A stretch of DNA of 64,000 bases from Paenibacillaceae bacterium. GTDB lineage: Bacteria; Bacillota; Clostridia; Lachnospirales; Lachnospiraceae. The stretch's first letter is position 1. Each line of letters opens with the position of its first letter. The position numbers were made by a program, and so were the translations under genes. The DNA is taken from positions 1 through 64,000 of the forward strand of contig SVDS01000003.1 of the NCBI GenBank assembly GCA_015057715.1. The letters are read 5' to 3'. This document shows, piece by piece, positions 9,087-16,856 of the stretch. Under the pieces are notes generated by a model that ran no database searches, was not told the DNA's origin, and saw only the letters and a list, made by a program, of their open reading frames with translations.

Positions 9087-10184
9087 CTATATCAATTTAT
9101 TTAATAATGGTAGTTTTTTCATAACAAGTGTAATTGATGAACAAATTAAAAGAATACATGACACCCAAATAAGACACGCTAAAATACTAGGTAGGTGCAA
9201 TACTGTTTTAAGAATATCAAGGATTGAGCGTGTTTGTTCTCTGACTATATTTTCAATTAGCATAACTCCTAACGTTGTGTTTCCTACTATAATTATTAGT
9301 TTATTCAGGCACATCGGCACACATAAACTTTCAAAACAATATTTTATTAAATAGAATATTGTTATACTTGGTATCAAAATCAGTGAATTATAAAAGGTTT
9401 GCATCGTTTGTTCTTGCAGAACCCCCGTAATATTGGCTTGGTACTGCGTCATTAAACAGCTAACTATTATACTGATAATACTAAAAAAGATAAGTAGAAA
9501 TGCATTTTTTTTATTATAATACTCAGAACTAATGCGATTTTCAATAAAGTAGCCTACAAGTGGATAGACAATATATCCATTTGTTGCTATTAGGGGTGAA
9601 AAATCAGGAACGAAATAATTTTTACCATTCCAAATCAAAAATTGGGTAATAGGTAATAACCCCAGAAATATAATATTGAGTGACATTAAATACACGTATT
9701 CTTTGTTGCTAGTATTAACAGCGATTTTTCTTAAAAATGGCATCATAAGTATTAGTGCTGCAAATGAATATAAATACCAATAAGTGCCTGCCATACTAGT
9801 TGTAGTAACTGCTTTTATAAAAATTAAAATCGAAAAGGTGTATTTATGATCAAGGATAATTCTATACGCAAACTGTAAAAAAGAAAATAAAAGTATAATG
9901 ACCCAAAATCTCAATTCTCTTTTTTTTAATACTTTTGTCAATGGCTCCTCTTTTGCAAGCAATAAACTTCCAGAAATCATCCAAAATATGGGGACTGCTG
10001 TTTTACATAAGATAGATAGAGACATATAATGCCAATAGAGAGGAGAACTTTGCCTAATAGTAAAGAGGGAAAACCCTTCACTACCAGTGTGGTTAAATAT
10101 GATAAAAAAGATTGCTATAATACGAAGCGCTTCTAAATAAACCTTTTTAGCAACAGGATTTTCAGTTAATTGTTTATCGTTCAT
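9087..10184 (-). CDS. acyltransferase family 3 membrane protein (possible O-acetyltransferase, lysogenic-conversion moron)
   Basis: 365 aa multi-TM; YLEALRIIAIFFIIFNHTG (conserved R...H), FWMISGSLLL. Confidence 0.85.
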   Translation of the reverse strand: MNDKQLTENPVAKKVYLEALRIIAIFFIIFNHTGSEGFSLFTIRQSSPLYWHYMSLSILCKTAVPIFWMISGSLLLAKEEPLTKVLKKRELRFWVIILLFSFLQFAYRIILDHKYTFSILIFIKAVTTTSMAGTYWYLYSFAALILMMPFLRKIAVNTSNKEYVYLMSLNIIFLGLLPITQFLIWNGKNYFVPDFSPLIATNGYIVYPLVGYFIENRISSEYYNKKNAFLLIFFSIISIIVSCLMTQYQANITGVLQEQTMQTFYNSLILIPSITIFYLIKYCFESLCVPMCLNKLIIIVGNTTLGVMLIENIVREQTRSILDILKTVLHLPSILACLIWVSCILLICSSITLVMKKLPLLNKLI

Positions 10185-10527
10185 TTAATAGAGACCCCCC
10201 TAAAAATATTATATGTACAGATTAGTGTTTGTATAATAAAATGTCAACTATAAAATGATTCAGCGGGAAATAATCTCTATATTTTTCTAATTAAATAAGC
10301 AAGTTAATCTCACATGGAGTCGTAAGATTCTTATTCTATATACGAAGAAAGGAGTCGATTTATAGATACAATGATTAAAATAGATGGAACTATTACAAAT
10401 TTTATATTGATTAACCTCTGGGAATATGGTGCGCCCTTTGAGATTATTAGCTATTACGGTAAATCCAACTAAATTGCTATTTAGCGTAGAATCGGAACTG
10501 TCCGTGAAACAGCAGAAAGGAATCAAA

Positions 10528-10827
10528 ATGGCCTTACAGCTTTTTTCAGAATGGCTTTTGAAAGAAAGAATTGCAGAATTAAGTGAGAAAGAAAAGTTAA
10601 ATGATATTGAGGAAATATGGCTCGATCAGTGTCAAAAGGAATTAGCGGTTATTTGGAAAATAAAGATTGAAGTTATAGATATGACCGGAACACTGGAAGA
10701 AGCAAAAGAAAGGTTTGAAGGCCAGTCATTAATTATGATGGATCCGGTTGAATTAAAGCTTTTACAAACTAAAGCAAGAAAATATGATATGGGGTTAATT
10801 GCTGGTGAAGAAAGATATTACCTGTAA
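10528..10827 (+). CDS. phage hypothetical protein upstream of XkdX/holin
   Basis: MALQLFSEWLLKERIAELSEKEKLND...; GAAAGGAATCAAA before ATG 10528 (track ORF starts upstream at 10426). Confidence 0.6.
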   Translation: MALQLFSEWLLKERIAELSEKEKLNDIEEIWLDQCQKELAVIWKIKIEVIDMTGTLEEAKERFEGQSLIMMDPVELKLLQTKARKYDMGLIAGEERYYL

Positions 10828-10893
10828 ACTAATAATCTGGAGCTGAAAGGCTCTTATTTTTATGCCTGAGAATAGGCAGAAAGGAATTATTTT

Positions 10894-11316
10894 ATGAATA
10901 TAGAAAAAATAAAGTTTGGGGATCAGCCTTTTTATCTGGTCCCTGACGGGGTAAAACTGGGAGAAGCTGGGGGTACAATTACCTTCCAGAAAGGAACGGA
11001 TTCCTTTGATCAAATTAAGGCGATTCTAAAAGCGAACCATGAAATCACGCAGATTAATTTATCCGATAAACAGGACTGGTCACGTAACGATTTGGTCTAT
11101 GCGGGAAGGCTGGCAGAGCAATCTGATTATGTGATCGGTAAGGATGAGGACGGAGTAACGGATATCAAAGAGGATGTAATGATTGCCTATTTTAAAACTC
11201 CTGATCTGAATGATCGGGTAGCAGCTCTGGAAGCGGAGAATGCCAATATTAAGAAAGATAATGAATCCTTAAAAGCAACCGTAGACACGCTGGTTTTATC
11301 AAATTTGGAGGTGTAA
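10894..11316 (+). CDS. phage hypothetical protein with C-terminal coiled coil
   Basis: 140 aa MNIEKIKFGDQPFYLVPDGVKLGEAGG...RVAALEAENANIKKDNESLKATVDTL; AGAAAGGAATTATTTT upstream. Confidence 0.65.
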   Translation: MNIEKIKFGDQPFYLVPDGVKLGEAGGTITFQKGTDSFDQIKAILKANHEITQINLSDKQDWSRNDLVYAGRLAEQSDYVIGKDEDGVTDIKEDVMIAYFKTPDLNDRVAALEAENANIKKDNESLKATVDTLVLSNLEV

Positions 11317-11318
11317 GC

Positions 11319-11462
11319 ATGTTTGATACATTAATGAGACTATACGCAGGCGGGAAAGGACCTCTTACGGTTGCTATGCTGGCCAATGCGGTTATAAAGG
11401 GTTGGATCACTGATGTAGAGAAACAAGAGGTCATGGCAACTAAAGAATATGAGAAAGAGTGA
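11319..11462 (+). CDS. XkdX-like small phage protein
   Basis: Not in ORF track; MFDTLMRLYAGGKGPLTVAMLANAVIKGWITDVEKQEVMATKEYEKE*; TTGGAGGTG RBS. Confidence 0.75.
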   Translation: MFDTLMRLYAGGKGPLTVAMLANAVIKGWITDVEKQEVMATKEYEKE

Positions 11463-11467
11463 GGATA

Positions 11468-11902
11468 ATGAAAATGGATAGAATTACAGAACTGCTTGCC
11501 CTGGCATGGGGAAGCCCGATTATTAAACTGGTTATTTTAGCAGTAGTAATGGATACCTGCTTCGGCTGCATCAGAGCGATTAAGGAGCATGAGTTTAACA
11601 GCTGTTTCGGCATTGACGGTGCGATACGGAAGATCTCCATGGTAGCTTCCTTGGCGTTTCTACTGATACTTGATCGAATTGTACATCTAAACCTGATCGG
11701 CTTCATTCCGGAAGCGATCCGGTCATATTTGCCGGTTAATGCCATTGGAGTGGCGGAGTTCTTCGGACTTCTGTACATAGCGTATGAGCTTGTGAGTATT
11801 CTTAAAAACATGACTCTGTGCGGTCTGCCGGTTAAGCGGTTGTGGGAGACTGTGAAGAAATTTCTTACACAGTACACGGACGAGCTGCCGGATAACACTT
11901 AA
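11468..11902 (+). CDS. phage holin family protein (Cph1/toxin-secretion holin type)
   Basis: MKMDRITELLALAWGSPIIKLVILAVVMDTCFGCIRAIKEHEFNSCFGIDGAIRKI...; position between XkdX and endolysin. Confidence 0.88.
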   Translation: MKMDRITELLALAWGSPIIKLVILAVVMDTCFGCIRAIKEHEFNSCFGIDGAIRKISMVASLAFLLILDRIVHLNLIGFIPEAIRSYLPVNAIGVAEFFGLLYIAYELVSILKNMTLCGLPVKRLWETVKKFLTQYTDELPDNT

Positions 11903-11905
11903 TCT

Positions 11906-11972
11906 GTTGCGACCGTCGCAACGGTTGTAATGTCACAACTTTACGGACCTGGGATTATCCTGGGTCCTTTTT
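11906..11972 (+). promoter_or_regulatory. three consecutive RNA hairpins between holin and endolysin; the third resembles a terminator
   Basis: GTTGCGAccgTCGCAAC (11906-11922); GTTGTaatgtcACAAC (11924-11939); GGACCTGGGAttaTCCTGGGTCC (11945-11967) followed by TTTTT. Confidence 0.65.
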
Positions 11973-11990
11973 CGATTGGAGGAAAATAAT

Positions 11991-12755
11991 ATGCAGATCA
12001 ATAAATTGCTTACACCATATAACTACAGTAACGGAGAACTAAGTCGTATTAAGTATATCGTCATTCATTATGTGGGAGCGCTGGGAGGCGCAGAGGCTAA
12101 CTGTAAATACTATGCCTCACAGTATGTTGGCGCCAGCGCCCACTACTACTCAGGATTTGGCGGTGAGACCTGGCAGTCTGTAGAGGATAAAAATATCGCC
12201 TGGCACTGCGGAGCCAAGTCCTATATACACCCGGAATGTCGCAACAGTAACAGCATTGGTGTTGAGCTGTGTGTTAGAAACAAAGGCAGTCAGTCTGACA
12301 CAAGCCGAGATTGGTACTTTGAGGATGCCACAGTGCAGGCAGCCATTGAATTAACCAAAGAACTTATGGCGAAATATAACATTCCTGCAGATCATGTGAT
12401 CCGGCACTATGACGTGACCGGGAAGATCTGTCCGAACCCTTACGTCTATAATCATACACAGCACACATGGGAGGATTTTAAGGCAGCACTGGCGGTTCCA
12501 GCAGAATATACTGTAGGCTGGAATCATGATGATAATGGCTGGTGGTATGCAGATACGAAAACCACTTACCATAAATCTTGTTGGCAGATAATCAATGGCC
12601 ATAAATACCGGTTTAACCCAGATGGTTACGCTCTTACCGGTTGGCAGGAGATTGACGGTAAGTGGTATTACTTCGAGCCTAGAGCTGGGCATGATCTGGA
12701 GTGTGCAATGTATGTAACTGATCAGGAGGGAGTGCAGCACATTGGAGAGTTCTGA
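11991..12755 (+). CDS. endolysin: N-acetylmuramoyl-L-alanine amidase with C-terminal cell-wall-binding repeats
   Basis: IKYIVIHYVGA...HCGA...NSIGVELC...VIRHYDVTGKICPNP amidase_2 motifs; GWW...GHKYRFNPDGYALTGWQEIDGKWYYF repeats; ATG 11991 after TTGGAGGAAAATA. Confidence 0.93.
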   Translation: MQINKLLTPYNYSNGELSRIKYIVIHYVGALGGAEANCKYYASQYVGASAHYYSGFGGETWQSVEDKNIAWHCGAKSYIHPECRNSNSIGVELCVRNKGSQSDTSRDWYFEDATVQAAIELTKELMAKYNIPADHVIRHYDVTGKICPNPYVYNHTQHTWEDFKAALAVPAEYTVGWNHDDNGWWYADTKTTYHKSCWQIINGHKYRFNPDGYALTGWQEIDGKWYYFEPRAGHDLECAMYVTDQEGVQHIGEF

Positions 12756-13001
12756 GATTAGTAAAATAGTGCTAAATTTGTTTGGCAAGGTTGCCGATTG
12801 TCCAGGTTGATATAAGATGATAATATAAATGCATTCTAAAACATAAATCAAGTGCTGAAATCCCAGAATAATATAATCGATTATAATTAAAAATTTATTA
12901 GTCATTTGTTAAATTCAAATGGCTTTCTTTTCTGCACATTATTTATTGGTTTAGATTGATTATAACTAAAAATACAAAAGATAAATTTCGGAGGTATATG
13001 T

Positions 13002-14480
13002 ATGAGTAAGAGAACGGTACAAAGATTGGCAATGAGTATTTGCTTTATTCTTTGTGTAATGACTTGTGGGCATATCACTGTTTTTGCTGATGAAGTAAAA
13101 CCTGTACATGAGTATAATTTCGATAGTGATAAAGATGGGATTGTCTATGATTCAATCAAAGAAGGAGCAATGAACAGTAGTATTAAGAGTGATTATTTTA
13201 TTCCTGGCTATAACGGAGAGGGAAAGGCAAGGCATTTTGATAAGGACAATAAGGAATCTATAGGATTTCCAGGAAGTGTTATTCCAAGAGGTGATAAATC
13301 AATAAGATTTAAATTTAGAAAAGAGGCCTCATCAATTACAACAACTACTTATGACATCATCATGTCTACACACGCCTATAATTCTCGACCATTTTATATA
13401 AGTATTGTTGGAAATAATAGTAGTATTGAAGCAGGGTGTATTAATATTAATATTAATGGTAGTGGTGGACTTAAATCGCCTACAAGTATTTGTGATGGAA
13501 CGTGGCATGATATTTTATTTATTTGGAGTGAAAGTTCAAATTCAATGAAATTATATGTAGATGATATGACAGCACCAGTTGATACTTTTACCTTTAAAAC
13601 AAGAATAGATTTTGCTGCGTCAGGGTTTTATATAGGAGGATGTTATGATTGGTCGTATGGTACAGAACTATTTACAGGAGATTTAGATAATATTCAAATC
13701 TACAATAAAGCAATAATACCAGAGACCTCAATTCCTGTTATATCATCTAATTTAGAAGCATTAGGTGGTGATTCCAAAATAGATTTAACCTGGGACGCAG
13801 TAGATAAAGCTACAAGCTACATCGTAAAGCGCTCCACGACTGCAGGTGGCCCATATGAAACAATATCAACCGATGTAGCAGGTACTACCTGTACCGATAC
13901 TAATGTTACTAATGGAACTACATACTATTATATTGTAACTGCAATCGTTGATGGCAGAGAAAGTGGTAATTCTAATGAAGCCTCGGCTATTCCAGAGGCA
14001 TCTCAAACACCTCCTACAACTGAAGCTAAATTAAAAGTGGTATTAGAGGTTGCCGAATCACTCCGATTAAGTGTAGATGATGATATAAATGTAAATACAC
14101 AAATGTCCTGGACTTCTTCAGAACCAACTGTTGCCACAGTAAATGAAAAAGGAATTGTGACAGCTCTAGCACCCGGTAACACAGTCATAACAGTTAAAAG
14201 TGCGGACGGATCCTATACAGATTATATAAATGTATTAGTTGTAGAGAACGCAGACGATTACAGGCTTGCAATTGATTTAAAAATTGGAGAGACAGCCAGA
14301 TTGACAGCAGATGATTTTACTAACACAGCAAATATCACATGGGCTCCTATGGATTCATCAATTGCCAATGTAACTACAAAAGGAAAAGTCACTGCACTGA
14401 GCAAAGGATTGGTTTTAATCAGTGCAAAGGATGCAGACGGAAATATCATTGGCCGTGTATATGTAAGAGTAAGAGAATAG
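13002..14480 (+). CDS. secreted protein with LamG/concanavalin-like, FN3 and two Big2-like domains
   Basis: Signal peptide MSKRTVQRLAMSICFILCVMTCGHITVFA; FN3 IDLTWDAVDKATSYIVKRSTTAGGPYETI; Big2 WTSSEPTVATVNEKGIVTALAPGNTVITVKSADGS, then a second copy. Confidence 0.85.
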   Translation: MSKRTVQRLAMSICFILCVMTCGHITVFADEVKPVHEYNFDSDKDGIVYDSIKEGAMNSSIKSDYFIPGYNGEGKARHFDKDNKESIGFPGSVIPRGDKSIRFKFRKEASSITTTTYDIIMSTHAYNSRPFYISIVGNNSSIEAGCINININGSGGLKSPTSICDGTWHDILFIWSESSNSMKLYVDDMTAPVDTFTFKTRIDFAASGFYIGGCYDWSYGTELFTGDLDNIQIYNKAIIPETSIPVISSNLEALGGDSKIDLTWDAVDKATSYIVKRSTTAGGPYETISTDVAGTTCTDTNVTNGTTYYYIVTAIVDGRESGNSNEASAIPEASQTPPTTEAKLKVVLEVAESLRLSVDDDINVNTQMSWTSSEPTVATVNEKGIVTALAPGNTVITVKSADGSYTDYINVLVVENADDYRLAIDLKIGETARLTADDFTNTANITWAPMDSSIANVTTKGKVTALSKGLVLISAKDADGNIIGRVYVRVRE

Positions 14481-14490
14481 TTTGATTAAA

Positions 14491-14518
14491 GGCGGGTTTC
14501 CGGAATTCCGGACCCGCC
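14491..14518. terminator. strong bidirectional hairpin between convergent genes
   Basis: GGCGGGTttCCGGAATTCCGGACCCGCC. Confidence 0.75.
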
Positions 14519-14523
14519 TTACA

Positions 14524-14703
14524 TTATCGTTTTTTATAATATTGTTCATACCAGCGTGGCTGCCTAAAATACTGGGGGATACTTTCTGTACTGGGCATTC
14601 TATAAAATCCGCAACAGCTATTATCAGAATTACATTCCTGCTCCACTGGATCAAAGTGGGGACACTTATTTAAAACTGGCTCAAGTTCACATTTCGCTTT
14701 CAT
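14524..14703 (-). CDS. small Cys-rich protein of unknown function with LexA-type box in promoter
   Basis: MKAKCELEPVLNKCPHFDPVEQECNSDNSCCGFYRMPSTESIPQYFRQPRWYEQYYKKR; GGAGGTGATTGCAA before ATG 14703. Confidence 0.7.
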   Translation of the reverse strand: MKAKCELEPVLNKCPHFDPVEQECNSDNSCCGFYRMPSTESIPQYFRQPRWYEQYYKKR

Positions 14704-14725
14704 TTGCAATCACCTCCTGGAAATG

Positions 14726-14754
14726 ATTATAGGAACGCTTGTTCGAACGGTCAA
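14726..14754 (-). promoter_or_regulatory. sigma-A-like promoter TTGACC-N17-TATAAT with LexA/DinR box CGAACAAGCGTTCC in the spacer
   Basis: Minus strand reads TTGACC gttcgaacaagcgttcc TATAAT; box fits recalled B. subtilis consensus CGAACRNRYGTTYC at all 14 positions. Confidence 0.78.
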
Positions 14755-14838
14755 GTATTTCCATATAATACCGAGTTAAAGAAATCTATTGTTATGTCAA
14801 ATTTGTGTAATAATTTGTAGAATATTTGTCAACAAAAC

Positions 14839-14867
14839 TTGAGAAAACAAACATGTGTTCGTATAAT
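14839..14867 (+). promoter_or_regulatory. sigma-A-like promoter TTGAGA-N17-TATAAT with near-consensus LexA/DinR box in the spacer
   Basis: Spacer contains CAAACATGTGTTCG (14848-14861); its reverse complement CGAACACATGTTTG differs from consensus only at the last base. Confidence 0.72.
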
Positions 14868-14950
14868 TGATAAAGGATTCTTACAAAATATTATACTTAA
14901 AATTAAATTGTATTATTTCACATAATGAATATCGAGGAGGGCGTAAGCAT

Positions 14951-15205
14951 TTGTATGAGAAAGGGTTAGTGAATATAGATGGTGAAAGGATTGTTGTAAT
15001 GGGTAGCATAAAGTATTCAGGAGCAAACAGAGAAAATGTAGTAGAGACAAGAAGTAAAAAAGAAACTAAAATGTTTAATCAGGTCAAAAGAATGTTTGAT
15101 TTGCCAGATGTAATTTTTGAGAAAATTGCCAAAGCATTAAAAGAAAAGGAAGGGGTAAAAATAGAAAATGTTCTGGACCAGATACATAAAGAGAGGGAGT
15201 CGTGA
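14951..15205 (+). CDS. small phage-element protein of unknown function, downstream of putative SOS promoter
   Basis: TTG start after GAGGAGGGCGTAAGCAT; 84 aa: MYEKGLVNIDGERIVVMGSIKYSGANRENVVETRSKKETKMFNQVKRMFDLPDVIFEKIAKALKEKEGVKIENVLDQIHKERES (track ORF starts at 14867). Confidence 0.62.
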   Translation: MYEKGLVNIDGERIVVMGSIKYSGANRENVVETRSKKETKMFNQVKRMFDLPDVIFEKIAKALKEKEGVKIENVLDQIHKERES

Positions 15206-15294
15206 GCTCTCTCTTTTTTTATAAGTAAAACATTTCGTGTTGCATAGTTATGAAAAAATGCAACACGAGAAGAAAAATAATGATATTTAGCGAA

Positions 15295-15387
15295 AAACAA
15301 AACCACCGGAATCCCCTGCATACACAAGTGATTCCGGTGTTTTGGCTGTTTATAGAAAAATGGAAGTAATGGGGCTCGAACCCATGA
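15295..15387. repeat. attR-like 93-bp direct repeat overlapping the tRNA-Val 3' end
   Basis: Identical to 5314-5406. Confidence 0.93.
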
Positions 15388-15434
15388 CCTTTCGCGTGTG
15401 AGGCGAACGCTCATCCCGGCTGAGCTATACTTCC
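15361..15434 (-). tRNA. tRNA-Val (anticodon CAC)
   Basis: GGAAGTA...TACTTCC acceptor stem; anticodon arm TTCGC-CTCACAC-GCGAA; GGGTTCGAGCCCC T-arm. Confidence 0.93.
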
Positions 15435-15440
15435 ATTTCG

Positions 15441-15513
15441 TGGAGATAGCGAGACTCGAACTCGTGGCCTATGCGTTGCGAACGCATCGCTCTCCCAGCT
15501 GAGCTATATCCCC
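15441..15513 (-). tRNA. tRNA-Ala (anticodon CGC)
   Basis: GGGGATA acceptor; anticodon arm ATGCG-TTCGCAA-CGCAT; GAGTTCGAGTCTC T-arm. Confidence 0.9.
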
Positions 15514-15666
15514 TTGTCTAAATTATAGCATGAAGATTCTGAATTACAAGTATTATTTGCACAAATAGAAAAATATTTTTGGTTCTTTTCTGTGGATTTT
15601 GTTGTAAAAAACTTCCAGAAATAAAATAGAAAAGAGGCATCATTGAGATGCCTCTCTGGCTCCTAA

Positions 15667-16617
15667 TTATAAAATTTTATTAATCTGGTCGCCTTCCATC
15701 CATTTCATCAGGTTTTCAAATACGATCTGAGCTCTTAACTTCATCGATTCAGCAGAAGCAAAAGCAATGTGTGGAGTTACAATAGTATTTTTACAGTTTA
15801 GAAGTGGGTGGGAAGTATCAATCGGCGGCTCGTTCTCAAACACATCGATTCCGGCACCTGCCAGATATCCGCTATTTAAAGCTTCCGCAAGGGCTTCAGA
15901 ATCAACTACCGGACCTCTTGCAGCGTTAATAATATAAGCTCCCTGTTTCATTTTGGCGATTGTTTCCCTATTTATTAAATGGCGGGAATCTTCGTTTAAC
16001 GGGCAGTGGAGGCTCACGATATCAGAGCTGGAAAGAAGTTCATCCAAAGATACAAATTCCATGAAATCCGGTTCGTTTCCAGAGATGGTACGCTTGTACC
16101 CAAGAACGCGGCAGCCAAAGGCTTTGCAAAGCTCTGCAGTTCTTGTTCCAATTGCACCAGCGCCGATAATACCGATAGTTTTTCCCCTCAGCTCGCAACC
16201 GACCAGACCATCCTTTGTCTTTCCTTCCCGGCAGCGGGCATCTGTCTGCATTACATTGCGTAAAAGAGAGAGCATAAGACATAAAGAAAGCTCGGCAACC
16301 GCTTCGGTTGAGTAACCGGCGGCATTGCTGATGGAAATATTATTTTTTCTTGCTGCTGCCATATCTACATGGTCCACACCTGTAAAAGCAACATCTATAA
16401 ATTTCAAGTTCTTACAGGCGTCGATGACTTCACCGTTTAGTGGCATGTTGGCAATCATAATGACATCGGCATTTTGAGCTTGTTCAATCTGAACTTTGGT
16501 ATCTGCGTTTTTTTCAAAAGCTGTAAAACTATGACCTGAATCGATCAATGGTTTCGCACATTCATTTAACAGGCTGTCAGGAATTCCAAGAGATTCTAAT
16601 AATACGATATTCATATG
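15667..16617 (-). CDS. D-isomer-specific 2-hydroxyacid dehydrogenase (PGDH/hydroxypyruvate reductase-like)
   Basis: GKTIGIIGAGAIGTRTAELCKAFGC NAD motif; NAARGPVVDSEALAEALNSG; GIDVFENEPP...NTIVTPHIAFAS. Confidence 0.9.
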   Translation of the reverse strand, partial: HMNIVLLESLGIPDSLLNECAKPLIDSGHSFTAFEKNADTKVQIEQAQNADVIMIANMPLNGEVIDACKNLKFIDVAFTGVDHVDMAAARKNNISISNAAGYSTEAVAELSLCLMLSLLRNVMQTDARCREGKTKDGLVGCELRGKTIGIIGAGAIGTRTAELCKAFGCRVLGYKRTISGNEPDFMEFVSLDELLSSSDIVSLHCPLNEDSRHLINRETIAKMKQGAYIINAARGPVVDSEALAEALNSGYLAGAGIDVFENEPPIDTSHPLLNCKNTIVTPHIAFASAESMKLRAQIVFENLMKWMEGDQINKIL

Positions 16618-16856
16618 TATCACTCCGATCAATCATAAAATTACAGGGACTGAAAACCATAGCCCTGTAAAAACAATTATAACACCATATGACAGAATGA
16701 AAAGGGATAGTTATGAATTTGTTAAAATGTATGGGAGTTTCCGAATTTTTTCGATTAAGTATTTCCATTGTCCTGTTTCTATACTATAATCTCATAGATA
16801 GTGTGTCAGATGACTAACAGTGACAAAAATAATATTTGACAACAGAAAGGCACAGG

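Larger units (their letters stand above)
5314..15387. mobile_element. tRNA-Val-integrated, deletion-derived (cryptic or satellite-like) prophage element
   Basis: 93-bp flanking direct repeats, integrase at left end, repressor/operator region, tail fibre/XkdX/holin/endolysin, no head or replication genes. Confidence 0.88.

Noticed and set aside
13979-14480. Possible phage structural gene with Ig-like (Big2) repeats
   Set aside because: The protein has a signal peptide and a LamG-like N-terminus, so a secreted surface protein is more likely than a virion component.
5314-15387. Retron, DGR, CBASS, restriction-modification or other known defence system in the element
   Set aside because: No reverse transcriptase, cyclase, methyltransferase, nuclease or TIR-like motif found in any element ORF.
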